Positions 1 to 7,285 are shown, numbered from the stretch's first letter. The stretch is DNA of 30,536 bases from Candidatus Colwelliibacteriota bacterium (GCA_023228665.1 JALOAR010000008.1:1-30536), one strand, 5' to 3'. A program made the numbers and translations. Notes: a model not told the origin generated them from the letters alone.

Positions 1-324
1 AAAGACGAAGAAGCGGATAAAGAAATGTTCGGATACGTTGAGGGGTTGGTAAAAGAGCTGAATCGCAACGCTCCTGAAGATAAGAAATTTTCAGCAGGCA
101 TTACGGGTGAGGCGATCACTCTCTATCTTGAGGATGAATCGCTGCTAAAAAAAGAAAATCTTGTCACGATAATTATTGACGACAAAGCGGTACATTGCGG
201 TTTTAACGGCTTCAAAGAAGATATTAGTCTTGGTAGCGATATGTATGCGAATAAATTAAAAGCTTTTGCTCGCATTAGGGTTAATATATTGCATTGCATA
301 GGGCAATCTGGCCGCGCATCATAA
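1..324 (+). CDS. Unknown protein, C-terminal part (5' end outside window)
   Basis: The reading frame is open from base 1, so this is the 3' end of a longer gene. The first internal ATG is at 25, but nothing near it looks like a start signal. The visible part is about 107 residues, mixed hydrophilic alpha/beta in character, with no signal peptide, membrane segment or catalytic motif that I recognise. It ends in a short Cys/Arg-containing tail. A GC-rich hairpin followed by a T-rich tract overlaps the stop codon and probably terminates the transcript, so it is not in an operon with ychF. No function is proposed. Confidence 0.6.
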   Translation, partial: KDEEADKEMFGYVEGLVKELNRNAPEDKKFSAGITGEAITLYLEDESLLKKENLVTIIIDDKAVHCGFNGFKEDISLGSDMYANKLKAFARIRVNILHCIGQSGRAS

Positions 325-337
325 GCGTGGCTTTTAT
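311..337 (+). terminator. Intrinsic terminator overlapping the stop of the first gene
   Basis: A 7-bp stem (311-317 with 325-331, one G-T pair) is followed by TTTTATT. It includes the TAA stop. Confidence 0.5.
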
Positions 338-351
338 TATATGGTTTCTAT

Positions 352-380
352 TTGTCTTTATTTTCTCCGGATGATAAATT
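352..380 (+). promoter_or_regulatory. Promoter of ychF
   Basis: TTGTCT (352-357), 17-nt spacer, TAAATT (375-380). The ATG of ychF begins 9 nt after the -10 box, so the mRNA would be leaderless or nearly so. There is no Shine-Dalgarno sequence. Confidence 0.45.
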
Positions 381-389
381 CTTATTTAT

Positions 390-1400
390 ATGAACCTATC
401 AATTGGCATTGTGGGGCTTCCGAATGTCGGCAAGTCCACTCTTTTTAAAATGCTGACTAAAAAAGAAGTTTTAGTCGCTAATTACCCATTTGCCACTATC
501 GATCCTTCAGTCGGAGTTGTCCCTGTTCCTGATGAAAGGATAAAGAAACTGTCAGAAATGAGTTCTTCCGCTAAAACTATTCCTGCAGTCGTCGAATTTT
601 ACGATATAGCCGGGCTTGTTAAGGGAGCTTCTGAAGGCGAAGGGCTTGGCAATCAATTCCTTTCGCATATTAGGGAAACAGACGCGGTAGTCCAAGTTGT
701 CCGCTGTTTTACAGATGAGAACATCATCCATGTTGACGACAAGGGCATAGATCCCGAACGTGATATAGAAATTATAAATATGGAGCTCATATTTAAGGAC
801 CTTGAAACCATTAATAAAAGAACCGGTTCTCTTGAAAAAGAAGCGCGCACTGGAGATAAGCAAAAAATAAAGGACATCGAAACTTTTAAAGAATTAAAAA
901 CTGGTCTTGAAAAAGGCCTCCTTGCCCGCAATGTCCGGGAAGGAATAACTGATGATCCGGCAGTTAAAGAATTGCAGCTCTTAACCGCCAAGCCGCAAAT
1001 ATATCTCCTAAACGGCACGGAAGAAAATGTAGCTGATTCTTTAAAAGACAAAATATCCAAGCTTAATGCCGGATATACAATATATGATCTTTCTTCAGCG
1101 GAAGACTTAAATAAATTAATTAAAAAAGCCTATGAAATACTCGGGCTTATCAGTTTTTTTACTACCGGAGAAGACGAAACTCGCGCCTGGACGGTAGAGA
1201 AAGGATCTAAAGCTCCGCAAGCTGCAGGAGCTATACATAGCGACTTTGAAAAAAAATTCATTCGTGCTGAAGTTATCGGTACAGAAAAGTTGCTAGAAGC
1301 AGGCAGCTGGCCAGAAGCGCGCAAAAAAGGATGGATAAGGCTGGAAGGCAAGGAATATGTAGTAGAAGACGGCGACGTAATGGTTATCCGCCACGGATAA
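390..1400 (+). CDS. ychF: YchF/OLA1-family ribosome-associated P-loop ATPase
   Basis: Universal translation-associated P-loop protein of the Obg/YchF superfamily; the family hydrolyses ATP rather than GTP and binds ribosomes. Visible features: G1 motif GLPNVGKS at residues 9-16, the switch region YPFATIDPSVG at about 32-42, G3 DIAG at 72-75, an NxxE-type G4 (NGTEEN) that fits the family's ATP preference, and a C-terminal TGS domain from about residue 255. At 336 residues it is shorter than the usual roughly 360, mainly in the helical arm and the C-terminus. ATG at 390 gives the canonical N-terminus. It appears monocistronic, with its own promoter, and is followed 102 nt later by the SMC-like gene. 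Confidence 0.95.
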   Translation: MNLSIGIVGLPNVGKSTLFKMLTKKEVLVANYPFATIDPSVGVVPVPDERIKKLSEMSSSAKTIPAVVEFYDIAGLVKGASEGEGLGNQFLSHIRETDAVVQVVRCFTDENIIHVDDKGIDPERDIEIINMELIFKDLETINKRTGSLEKEARTGDKQKIKDIETFKELKTGLEKGLLARNVREGITDDPAVKELQLLTAKPQIYLLNGTEENVADSLKDKISKLNAGYTIYDLSSAEDLNKLIKKAYEILGLISFFTTGEDETRAWTVEKGSKAPQAAGAIHSDFEKKFIRAEVIGTEKLLEAGSWPEARKKGWIRLEGKEYVVEDGDVMVIRHG

Positions 1401-1502
1401 TAAATATCAATAACACCCTTTATGGTTTTTGTAGTAAACTTAAAATGTAATCCGCATTTATCCGTGTGTATTTTTATATCCGCATAAATCCGTAGACTAA
1501 AC

Positions 1503-3650
1503 ATGTTTTTAAAGAAATTAGAACTTCAAGGCTTTAAATCTTTTGCCTCTAAAATAACTATAGATTTTCCCGAAGGCATAACCGCCATAGTCGGCCCCAA
1601 TGGTTCAGGAAAATCCAATATAACCGATGCTATTCGCTGGATATTAGGCGAAAGAGAAGCAAAAAATTTAAGGGGAGCAAAAGCAAATGACTTGATTTTT
1701 GCCGGAACCGAACAGCGTGCCCGTTCAGGGTTTGCCCAAGCTTCCATGTATTTTGATAATTCTTCCGGATTTTTTCCGACAGACTATAACGAAGTTGTTA
1801 TAACGAGGAGAATCGATCGCGATGGCGATTCCAAATTTCTTCTTAACGGATCAGAAATGAGGCTAAAGGATCTTATCGATTTTTTTGCTCGCTCCAAGCT
1901 GGGAGCGAGGGGGCTTAATATAATCAGCCAAGGAGAGAGCGATTCTTTTTTAAGAGCATCCCCTTCAGGAAGAAGGGTTCTTATAGAAGAGATACTCGGG
2001 CTAAAAGAATTTTTGCTTAAAAAGCATTCTGCCGAAAGAGAACTGCGGAATACCAAAATAAATTTAGACAAGGCGAGAGCTATGCTTGAAGAAATAAAGC
2101 CTCACCTTAGAATGCTTCGCAGACAGGCAGGAAAATATTCCGAAAGAGACAATATAGCGGAAGAATTATCTAAATTAGAAAACGCTTATTATGGGAGCCA
2201 AGCGAAAATTATCAGCAAGGATTTAGGCGGATTCGCTCCTAAAATATCCGCTCTAAAGCAGGAAATTTCAGACAAGAAAAAAGAATTGAAAGGTCTGGAA
2301 GAATCTCTTAAAAAAATAGATTCATCTGAACCGGAAGCTAAGAAGAAGCTCGCCGAAATAAGGGAAAAGAGAAGAGAGCTTTTTAATGAGCGCATGGCTT
2401 TTACGCCTAAATCAGCGCCAGCGCCGATGTCGGTTGAAGAAAATTCCGCTCAAACAGATCCGCTTACTCTTATTAAAGAAATTAAGGATCTGGCTTTGTC
2501 GGCTATGAAGTCTACTTCCATTGAATCTCTTAAAAAGATTCTTGCCGATATAATTTCCCTTATAAGCAATATTGAAGAAAAAAAAGAGGTTGCCTTAAAG
2601 CAATCTTTTTCTAAAGAGGATAATTCGGCTGATAGGGAAATTGCCGATAAGATGGCGGAGTTTAATAAGGCTTTAGATGATTTAGATATAGCTGAAAGAA
2701 AATTGACATTGGAAATGGATAAATTTAACTCTTCTTTCCGAAACGCCCTTAAAGCTGTCGAATCAAAGAAAAGCGAAATTGATGCTGTTGAAGACAATCT
2801 TGAGAGAATTCTTTTTGAAGAAGAAAAAATAAAATATAAAAAAGAAGAATTAGATAAGCGTCTTTCCGCAATGGGGAGGTCGTTCTCTGAATTTGTTTCC
2901 GCTCCTGATAGCGAAGTTAAAATTGATAGTGCTTCCGCGGAAAAGCGTATTTACAGGCTAAGAAATGAACTTTCTGCTATTGGCGAAATAGATGAATCTA
3001 TTATCAAAGAAGCAGAAGAAGTAGAGGAAAGGTTTTCATCGACATCGGAACAAGTTGATGAGCTAGAAAAGGCTTCTATCGATCTTAAAGAACTTATAAA
3101 AGAACTTGACCATAAGATTCATCATGAATTTTCAGGCGCTTTAAATAAGATAAACAAAGAACTGTCCTCTTTTTCTAAAATGATGTTTGGAGGAGGAAAA
3201 GTATTTTTAAAACTGGAGGAACCGGTACTGACAGAAGGATCTGTCGCTGATGATGTTAAAGCTGCTGAAACTGGAGAGGAGACAAATAGCGGGGTATTCG
3301 GAGATGAAGAAATAAGGGCTGGTATCGAAATAGAAGTAGCGCTTCCTAAAAAAAGAATTAAGGGCTTAGAAGTATTGTCTGGCGGAGAAAGGAGTCTTTT
3401 ATCCGCGGCTATCCTTTTTGGCCTTATATCCATAAGCCCTCCGCCATTTATCGTTCTTGACGAGGTTGATGCTGCCTTAGATGAACGCAATGCCCGCGTA
3501 TTCGGCGAAATGCTTGATAAATTTGAGGATAAAAGCCAATTTGTTGTCGTTACCCATAATCGCGCAACAATGGAATCTGCCGATGCCCTTTATGGAGTGA
3601 CAATGGGTAAAGACGGATCATCGAAGATAGTGTCTCTCAAGCTGTCTTAA
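1503..3650 (+). CDS. smc: SMC-like chromosome segregation ATPase, short form without canonical hinge
   Basis: ABC-type ATPase of the SMC family, expected to act in chromosome organisation. The N-terminal head begins with LQGFKSFA and carries Walker A GPNGSGKSN at residues 31-39. The C-terminal head has the signature LSGGE (625-629), Walker B IVLDE (650-654) and an H-loop TH near 680. The arms are short coiled coils. Bacterial SMCs are usually about 1,150-1,200 residues with a globular hinge of about 150 residues; here the whole protein is 715. Residues about 300-350 hold a Pro/Ala-rich turn and helical sequence where the hinge should be, with no hinge glycine motifs that I can see. A RecN/SbcC relative is less likely because both heads read as SMC. 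Dimerisation must be atypical if it occurs. The ScpA/ScpB partners are not in the window. Confidence 0.85.
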   Translation: MFLKKLELQGFKSFASKITIDFPEGITAIVGPNGSGKSNITDAIRWILGEREAKNLRGAKANDLIFAGTEQRARSGFAQASMYFDNSSGFFPTDYNEVVITRRIDRDGDSKFLLNGSEMRLKDLIDFFARSKLGARGLNIISQGESDSFLRASPSGRRVLIEEILGLKEFLLKKHSAERELRNTKINLDKARAMLEEIKPHLRMLRRQAGKYSERDNIAEELSKLENAYYGSQAKIISKDLGGFAPKISALKQEISDKKKELKGLEESLKKIDSSEPEAKKKLAEIREKRRELFNERMAFTPKSAPAPMSVEENSAQTDPLTLIKEIKDLALSAMKSTSIESLKKILADIISLISNIEEKKEVALKQSFSKEDNSADREIADKMAEFNKALDDLDIAERKLTLEMDKFNSSFRNALKAVESKKSEIDAVEDNLERILFEEEKIKYKKEELDKRLSAMGRSFSEFVSAPDSEVKIDSASAEKRIYRLRNELSAIGEIDESIIKEAEEVEERFSSTSEQVDELEKASIDLKELIKELDHKIHHEFSGALNKINKELSSFSKMMFGGGKVFLKLEEPVLTEGSVADDVKAAETGEETNSGVFGDEEIRAGIEIEVALPKKRIKGLEVLSGGERSLLSAAILFGLISISPPPFIVLDEVDAALDERNARVFGEMLDKFEDKSQFVVVTHNRATMESADALYGVTMGKDGSSKIVSLKLS

Positions 3651-3676
3651 TTATCGCCTTTTATGCGTCGTAATAA

Positions 3677-3705
3677 TTGACACAATTCCTCTTTTTAACT
3701 ATCAT
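3677..3705 (+). promoter_or_regulatory. Promoter of rpsP operon
   Basis: A perfect TTGACA (3677-3682), 17-nt spacer and TATCAT (3700-3705). The predicted start is about 6 nt before the rpsP ATG. Confidence 0.7.
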
Positions 3706-3717
3706 TCAGCTTGAATT

Positions 3718-3966
3718 ATGTTATCTATCAGACTTCGCAGAGTAGGAAAAAAAGGGCAGGCCACCTTCAGGATGGTTGTTGCCGAGGCGCGCTCTAAAGC
3801 TAAGAGCAAATTTATTGAAGAGCTTGGGTGGGTAGATCCCCATACTAATAAGTTTGAGTTAAATAACGAGAGAATCTCCTATTGGGTTGAAAACGGTGCC
3901 AAACCGACTGAAACGGCATCCGATTATATAAAGAAATCAGGAGTAGAGGAAAAAGGTCGTAAATAA
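3718..3966 (+). CDS. rpsP: 30S ribosomal protein S16
   Basis: Small-subunit ribosomal protein of normal length (82 residues). It begins MLSIRLRRVGKKGQ and contains the VVAEARSK and ELGWVDPHTNK family blocks. It is the first gene of a shortened version of the rpsP-khpA-rimM-trmD-rplS operon; khpA follows after 27 nt. The start is clear from the family N-terminus. Only a very short A/T-rich leader precedes it. Confidence 0.96.
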   Translation: MLSIRLRRVGKKGQATFRMVVAEARSKAKSKFIEELGWVDPHTNKFELNNERISYWVENGAKPTETASDYIKKSGVEEKGRK

Positions 3967-3993
3967 AAAATTTAAAAAAATAAATATTCAGTA

Positions 3994-4305
3994 ATGGACC
4001 AAGCACCCGCAACAGATAAAGATTTTTTGGAGTTTTTGATCAAGTCTATCGTTGATCATCCGGAAGATGTTGTAGTTACGAGACAGATTGATGAAATGGG
4101 GGTCCTGCTTTCTCTTAGGGTTAATCCCCAAGATATGGGGCAAATAATTGGCCGAGAAGGAAGCACAGCGAAAGCTATACGTTCTCTTTTAAGGATTGTC
4201 GGCGTCAAAAACAACGCTCGAGTTAATCTTAAAATTGAAGAGCCGGAAGGCGGAAGCCGTTCCGGAGGAGCTCCCGCAAGAGGAGAAGAAGCTTCGCAAT
4301 ATTAA
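3994..4305 (+). CDS. khpA: KH-domain RNA-binding protein KhpA
   Basis: Small KH protein (103 residues; YlqC/KhpA family) that binds RNA, usually with partner KhpB, and influences cell division and translation in other bacteria. Residues about 10-85 form a single KH domain. The GxxG loop is GREG, in the block MGQIIGREGSTAKAIRSLL. A Gly/Glu-rich disordered tail follows. Its position after rpsP is the classic one. In most bacteria rimM comes next, but here the operon passes to a terminator and then trmD. There is no Shine-Dalgarno; the leader is A-rich. Confidence 0.93.
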   Translation: MDQAPATDKDFLEFLIKSIVDHPEDVVVTRQIDEMGVLLSLRVNPQDMGQIIGREGSTAKAIRSLLRIVGVKNNARVNLKIEEPEGGSRSGGAPARGEEASQY

Positions 4306-4340
4306 TTCCTCTATAAATATCCGCTTATCAGGCGGAACCG

Positions 4341-4363
4341 AACCCCCGATTTAACGGGGGTTT
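4341..4363 (+). terminator. Intrinsic terminator after khpA
   Basis: An 8-bp stem (4341-4348 with 4355-4362) with five C-G pairs and a 6-nt loop. The T tract after it is short, so termination may be partial and trmD may be served by read-through. Confidence 0.6.
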
Positions 4364-4387
4364 CGTCTATAAGGTATTAAATAAAAG

Positions 4388-5038
4388 ATGAAAAAATTTG
4401 ATATTATCACCATATTTCCAGATATACTCGATTCATATCTTAATGAATCGATCATTAAGCGGGCGATTAAAAAAAAGCTTATAAGGATAAAAACCTGGGA
4501 TCTTAGAAAATTTTCAAAAAACAAGCACAGAAAAGTTGATGACAGGCCTTATGGAGGAGGGCCGGGAATGGTTCTTCAAGCAGAACCGGTTTATAGAGCG
4601 GTTAAAAATATTAAAAGTAGGGAAAAAGGTAGATCGAGAACTATTCTTTTTTCTCCTAGAGGCAAAAAGTTGGAAGATAAGGATATTAAGCGGCTGTCTA
4701 AATATGACAGACTGATAATGATATGTGGCAGGTATGAAGGCGTTGATGAGCGCGTTGAAAAATATATAGCTGATGAAACTATTTCTATAGGGGATTACAT
4801 CCTTGCGGGAGGAGAGCTTCCTGCAATGGTTCTTACGGAAGCGATTAGCCGCTATGTACCCGGGGTTTTAGGAAAAGAAGAATCTCTAGAGTCCATAAAG
4901 GGTTCTTATCCGGCATATACGCGCCCGGAAGTAATTATCTCGGAAAAAGGAAAGAAGTGGCTTGTACCTAAAGTTTTGCTTGAAGGAAGCCATATTAAGA
5001 TAGAAGAATGGAGAAAAAATAACGAGTCTAAGCGTTGA
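4388..5038 (+). CDS. trmD: tRNA (guanine-N1-)-methyltransferase TrmD
   Basis: SPOUT-class methyltransferase that makes m1G37 in tRNAs reading CNN codons and so prevents +1 frameshifting. The trefoil-knot motifs are clear: DDRPYGGGPGMVL, ICGRYEGVDERV and SIGDYILAGGELPAMV. The length of 216 is slightly below the usual 230-250, with a trimmed C-terminal domain ending EEWRKNNESKR. The neighbours usual in other bacteria, rimM upstream and rplS downstream, are both missing. The TGA stop lies inside the TTGACA box of the rpsB promoter. A weak -10-like TATTAA lies 7 nt before the ATG. Confidence 0.96.
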   Translation: MKKFDIITIFPDILDSYLNESIIKRAIKKKLIRIKTWDLRKFSKNKHRKVDDRPYGGGPGMVLQAEPVYRAVKNIKSREKGRSRTILFSPRGKKLEDKDIKRLSKYDRLIMICGRYEGVDERVEKYIADETISIGDYILAGGELPAMVLTEAISRYVPGVLGKEESLESIKGSYPAYTRPEVIISEKGKKWLVPKVLLEGSHIKIEEWRKNNESKR

Positions 5039-5064
5039 CACTTGATATATTTGGAGTTTATACT
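5035..5064 (+). promoter_or_regulatory. Promoter of rpsB-tsf
   Basis: A perfect TTGACA (5035-5040) overlapping the trmD stop, 18-nt spacer and TATACT (5059-5064). The expected transcript start is about 8 nt before the rpsB ATG. Confidence 0.65.
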
Positions 5065-5078
5065 TTCCCGGTATCGTT

Positions 5079-5864
5079 ATGACTACTACCCAGCAAAAAA
5101 CAAACGAAAATCAAGCTGAACCGGCTAATTTAGAGCTTTCAGCGGAAGAAGTGCTAATGCTTCAAGAAATGGCCGAAGCGGGGCTGTTATATGGCCTTAT
5201 GAAGAAAAAAACCCACCCAGGAATGAAACCCTGGATATTCGCGACAAGAAGCGGGGTAGAAATAATTAATTTAGAGAACACTATAAAAGAAATCTCTAAA
5301 GTAAATGAATTTTTAAACAAAGTATCCTCGAACGGCAAGCAAATTTTGATTGTTGGCACTTCGCCGGCTGCTAAGGGTATTGCTAAAGAAATTGCCGAAG
5401 AGACTGGTCAGCCTTACGTTAATGAGAGGTGGCTTGGAGGAACTCTTACTAATTTTAAGGTTATAAGCAACAGGATTAAGCATTACAACAAGCTTATAGC
5501 TGATAGGGAAAGCGGAGCGCTCGAAAAATACACTAAAAAAGAACGTCTCTTAATAGATAAAAAACTTGAAAAGATGAAGTTGCTTTTTGAAGGCATTAGG
5601 AATTTAACTGAAATGCCTGGAGCTATGCTTGTTCTTGATATGCCGGAAAACATAATAGCAGCTAAAGAAGCTTCTTCTTTAGGCATACCTGTCGCGGCAA
5701 TAATAAACACCGACACAGATCCCAAATCAGTAGATTATCCTATACCTGCTAATAATAGGTTGGGTGAAAGTATCAAGCTTATACTTAACCACTTAAAAAA
5801 CTCTATTAAGAAAAAAGAAAAAATAGCAGAAAAACCGGTTGATGAAGCTTTAAAAACCGAGTAA
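5079..5864 (+). CDS. rpsB: 30S ribosomal protein S2
   Basis: Small-subunit protein of normal length (261 residues). Typical blocks are present: GLLYGLMKKKTHPGMKPWIF, NERWLGGTLTNF, and a C-terminal region with IPVAAIINTDTDPKSVDYPIPANN. The N-terminus carries a roughly 20-residue Gln/Asn-rich extension before the S2 core. The gene is paired with tsf 37 nt downstream, the standard rpsB-tsf order. No Shine-Dalgarno is seen, and the leader is only a few bases if the mapped promoter is right. Confidence 0.97.
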   Translation: MTTTQQKTNENQAEPANLELSAEEVLMLQEMAEAGLLYGLMKKKTHPGMKPWIFATRSGVEIINLENTIKEISKVNEFLNKVSSNGKQILIVGTSPAAKGIAKEIAEETGQPYVNERWLGGTLTNFKVISNRIKHYNKLIADRESGALEKYTKKERLLIDKKLEKMKLLFEGIRNLTEMPGAMLVLDMPENIIAAKEASSLGIPVAAIINTDTDPKSVDYPIPANNRLGESIKLILNHLKNSIKKKEKIAEKPVDEALKTE

Positions 5865-5901
5865 TAATTAAAAGGTCCCCCACGTAATAATACTTTTTAA
5901 A

Positions 5902-6345
5902 ATGACTGCAGAAGACATTAAAAATTTAAGAGAAAAAACTGGCGCCGGAGTTATGGATGCTAAAAGGGCTCTTGAAGAAGCCGAGGGCAATATGGAAAGA
6001 GCTCTCGAGATTATACAAGAAAAAGGTCTTATAAAAGCCGAAAAAAAAGCCGATAGAACGACTGGAGACGGAATTATCTTTTCTTATATACACAACGAAA
6101 AAGTCGGAGTATTGCTAGATTTAAGGTGTGAAACAGACTTTGTTGCCCGCACGGATGATTTTAAAGGACTGGCGCACGAAATTGCGATGCAAATTGTAGC
6201 TATGGACCCTGAAAGCGTTGAAGATCTTATGGCGCAACCATATATTAAGGACCAAAAGCTGACAATAGAGGAACTCGTCAAAGGAGTGATTGCCAAGCTT
6301 GGTGAGAATATTCAAATCGAGAAATATTGCAGATATGCTATATAG
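5902..6345 (+). CDS. tsf: Elongation factor Ts, short form
   Basis: Guanine nucleotide exchange factor for EF-Tu. The N-terminal UBA-like domain (IKNLREKTGAGVMDAKRALEEA) is followed by the core with the conserved RCETDFVAR (about residues 74-82), which contacts EF-Tu. It ends GENIQIEKYCRYAI. At 147 residues it is much shorter than the E. coli protein (about 283), and shorter even than the one-subdomain Thermus type. The expected C-terminus is present, so this is a compact form and not a truncation. The last 11 nt overlap the next gene. Confidence 0.95.
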   Translation: MTAEDIKNLREKTGAGVMDAKRALEEAEGNMERALEIIQEKGLIKAEKKADRTTGDGIIFSYIHNEKVGVLLDLRCETDFVARTDDFKGLAHEIAMQIVAMDPESVEDLMAQPYIKDQKLTIEELVKGVIAKLGENIQIEKYCRYAI

Positions 6346-6640
6346 CTCTATTCTTGAAATTATAATGTTTGTCAGTCTCGGCATGGTTATATTGCTTCTT
6401 GCAAGAGCTTTGCCAAGAATAGAAGATGAATCTTCCGCTTTTTCTTCGCGTAAAGATAAGATGTCTAATATTGCCAAACATATTCCTTTTGATAAGCTAG
6501 ACGAATCGATGAACCTTACCCTTCATAAAATATTAAGAAGAGTAAAGGTGTCTATAATGAAGGCTGATAATTTAGTAACTAATAAATTAAAATCCTTCCG
6601 TTCCGACTCGAAAAAAGACGGCAACGGATTGCCGATGTAA
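6335..6640 (+). CDS. Small single-span membrane protein of unknown function
   Basis: I do not recognise this 101-residue protein. One strongly hydrophobic segment lies near the N-terminus (IIMFVSLGMVILLLARALP, about residues 8-27). The rest is a charged, basic, probably cytoplasmic helical domain. I chose the ATG at 6335, which overlaps tsf by 11 nt; an upstream in-frame ATG at 6290 would push it deep into tsf and add a charged stretch. The tight overlap suggests translational coupling with tsf. The function cannot be inferred beyond a membrane-anchored accessory protein. Confidence 0.65.
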   Translation: MLYSSILEIIMFVSLGMVILLLARALPRIEDESSAFSSRKDKMSNIAKHIPFDKLDESMNLTLHKILRRVKVSIMKADNLVTNKLKSFRSDSKKDGNGLPM

Positions 6641-6653
6641 AATTTTTCCTGTT

Positions 6654-6693
6654 AAAAATATAAAACACCCCATATGGGGTATTTTATATTTTT
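6654..6693. terminator. Bidirectional terminator between tsf operon and tRNA-Tyr
   Basis: A near-perfect palindrome about 40 nt long centred at 6673/6674, with one mismatch. It has a GGGG/CCCC core and A/T arms on both sides, so it can end transcripts from either strand. Confidence 0.8.
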
Positions 6694-6719
6694 ACACAAA
6701 CAAAATTAAAATTACGCAG

Positions 6720-6802
6720 TGCACAGGGCAGGATTCGAACCTGCGTAGCCCGAAGGCGACAGATTTACAGTCTGTTGTATTTGACCACTCTACCACCTGT
6801 GC
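6720..6802 (-). tRNA. tRNA-Tyr (GUA)
   Basis: Class II tRNA on the minus strand. The 7-bp acceptor stem GCACAGG/CCTGTGC, anticodon stem CAGAC around GTA, a long variable arm (7-bp class II type) and the GGTTCGAATCC T-arm are all present. The discriminator is A. CCA is not encoded, so it must be added enzymatically. Confidence 0.95.
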
Positions 6803-6928
6803 TTTTAAAATACAGCCATTCGCGCACCTTATTTAAGCAGATTTTATTAAAGACGCCAAGACTTGGCATTTTTTTATTTTCCTTTTTGATTTTTTTTAGC
6901 TAATATACTCCGTGTATAGTTTTCTGTT

Positions 6929-7000
6929 GCCAGAGTAGCTCAGTGGCAGAGCAGCTGTTTTGTAAACAGCAGGCCGTGGGTTCGAATCCCTCCTCTGGCT
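6929..7000 (+). tRNA. tRNA-Thr (UGU)
   Basis: 72 nt. The acceptor stem is GCCAGAG/CTCTGGC, the anticodon arm CTGTT-TTGTAAA-CAG reads TGT, and the T-arm is GGGTTCGAATCCC. The discriminator is T and CCA is not encoded; CAAG follows directly. A possible -10 box TATAGT lies at 6915-6920. The 3' end from the T-loop onward is duplicated 132 nt downstream around an 87-nt inserted element; the tRNA itself stays intact. Confidence 0.96.
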
Positions 7001-7028
7001 CAAGGATTTTTTCTTAAGGGATTCGAAC
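6984..7028 (+). repeat. Direct repeat, copy 1, at tRNA-Thr(UGU)
   Basis: 45 nt that begin inside the T-loop of tRNA-Thr, cover its 3' end and 28 nt of trailer, and end with GGGATTCGAAC. That ending is the exact inverse of the T-arm half GTTCGAATCCC at 6980-6990. It is identical to 7116-7160; both copies are also followed by GC. Confidence 0.95.
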
Positions 7029-7115
7029 GCCGGACCGATGATTTTTCAGCAGAAAAATCGAGGGAGGCGCGGCCGGAGACCGATTTTGAGCGACGGCGAA
7101 AAATCGAGTCGATGG
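7029..7115 (+). mobile_element. 87-nt tRNA-associated element, copy 1
   Basis: GC-rich (about 56%) insert lying between two copies of the tRNA-Thr 3' end. It is identical to 21798-21884 except for A instead of T at 7093. It is built from two related halves, each beginning GCCGGA and containing AAAAATCGAG. The first folds into a perfect 8-bp hairpin (7040-7059). The second folds into a 7-bp hairpin with a 12-nt loop (7081-7106). There is no open reading frame of substance. Whether it moves as DNA or acts as RNA is not shown by the sequence. Confidence 0.8.
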
Positions 7116-7160
7116 GAATCCCTCCTCTGGCTCAAGGATTTTTTCTTAAGGGATTCGAAC
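7116..7160 (+). repeat. Direct repeat, copy 2, at tRNA-Thr(UGU)
   Basis: Exact second copy of 6984-7028. It contains the last 17 nt of tRNA-Thr but none of the rest of the tRNA, so it is a 3' remnant and not a second tRNA gene. Confidence 0.95.
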
Positions 7161-7171
7161 GCATAAAACGC

Positions 7172-7200
7172 TTGTCATAATCGGCGTTTTGAGTTTAAAT
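7172..7200 (+). promoter_or_regulatory. Promoter of tRNA-Thr(GGU)-rpmG
   Basis: TTGTCA (7172-7177), 17-nt spacer, TTAAAT (7195-7200), starting 11 nt after the right direct repeat. The predicted start is about 7 nt before the tRNA. Confidence 0.5.
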
Positions 7201-7213
7201 AACTAAGTTCCTC

Positions 7214-7285
7214 GCCAAAGTAGTTCAGTGGTAGAACGCTTTCTTGGTAAGAAAGAGGTCGCGAGTTCGATTCTCGCCTTTGGCT
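7214..7285 (+). tRNA. tRNA-Thr (GGU)
   Basis: 72 nt. The acceptor stem is GCCAAAG/CTTTGGC, the anticodon loop TTGGTAA reads GGT, and the T-arm is GAGTTCGATTCTC. The discriminator is T, CCA is not encoded, and CAAG follows directly. Unlike its UGU neighbour, it has no inverted T-arm copy or element downstream. Confidence 0.96.

Noticed and set aside
6851..6878. GCCAA-GAC-TTGGC hairpin with T run upstream of tRNA-Thr(UGU) as a terminator
   Set aside because: The stem is only 5 bp and no plus-strand gene lies directly before it; too weak to list as a feature.
6984..7162. Direct repeats near the tRNA as a CRISPR array
   Set aside because: Only two copies, spacer identical to one at another locus, no cas genes; repeats are tRNA-derived.
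6929..7162. An intron in tRNA-Thr(UGU)
   Set aside because: The tRNA is complete before the element begins; the second copy holds only its last 17 nt.
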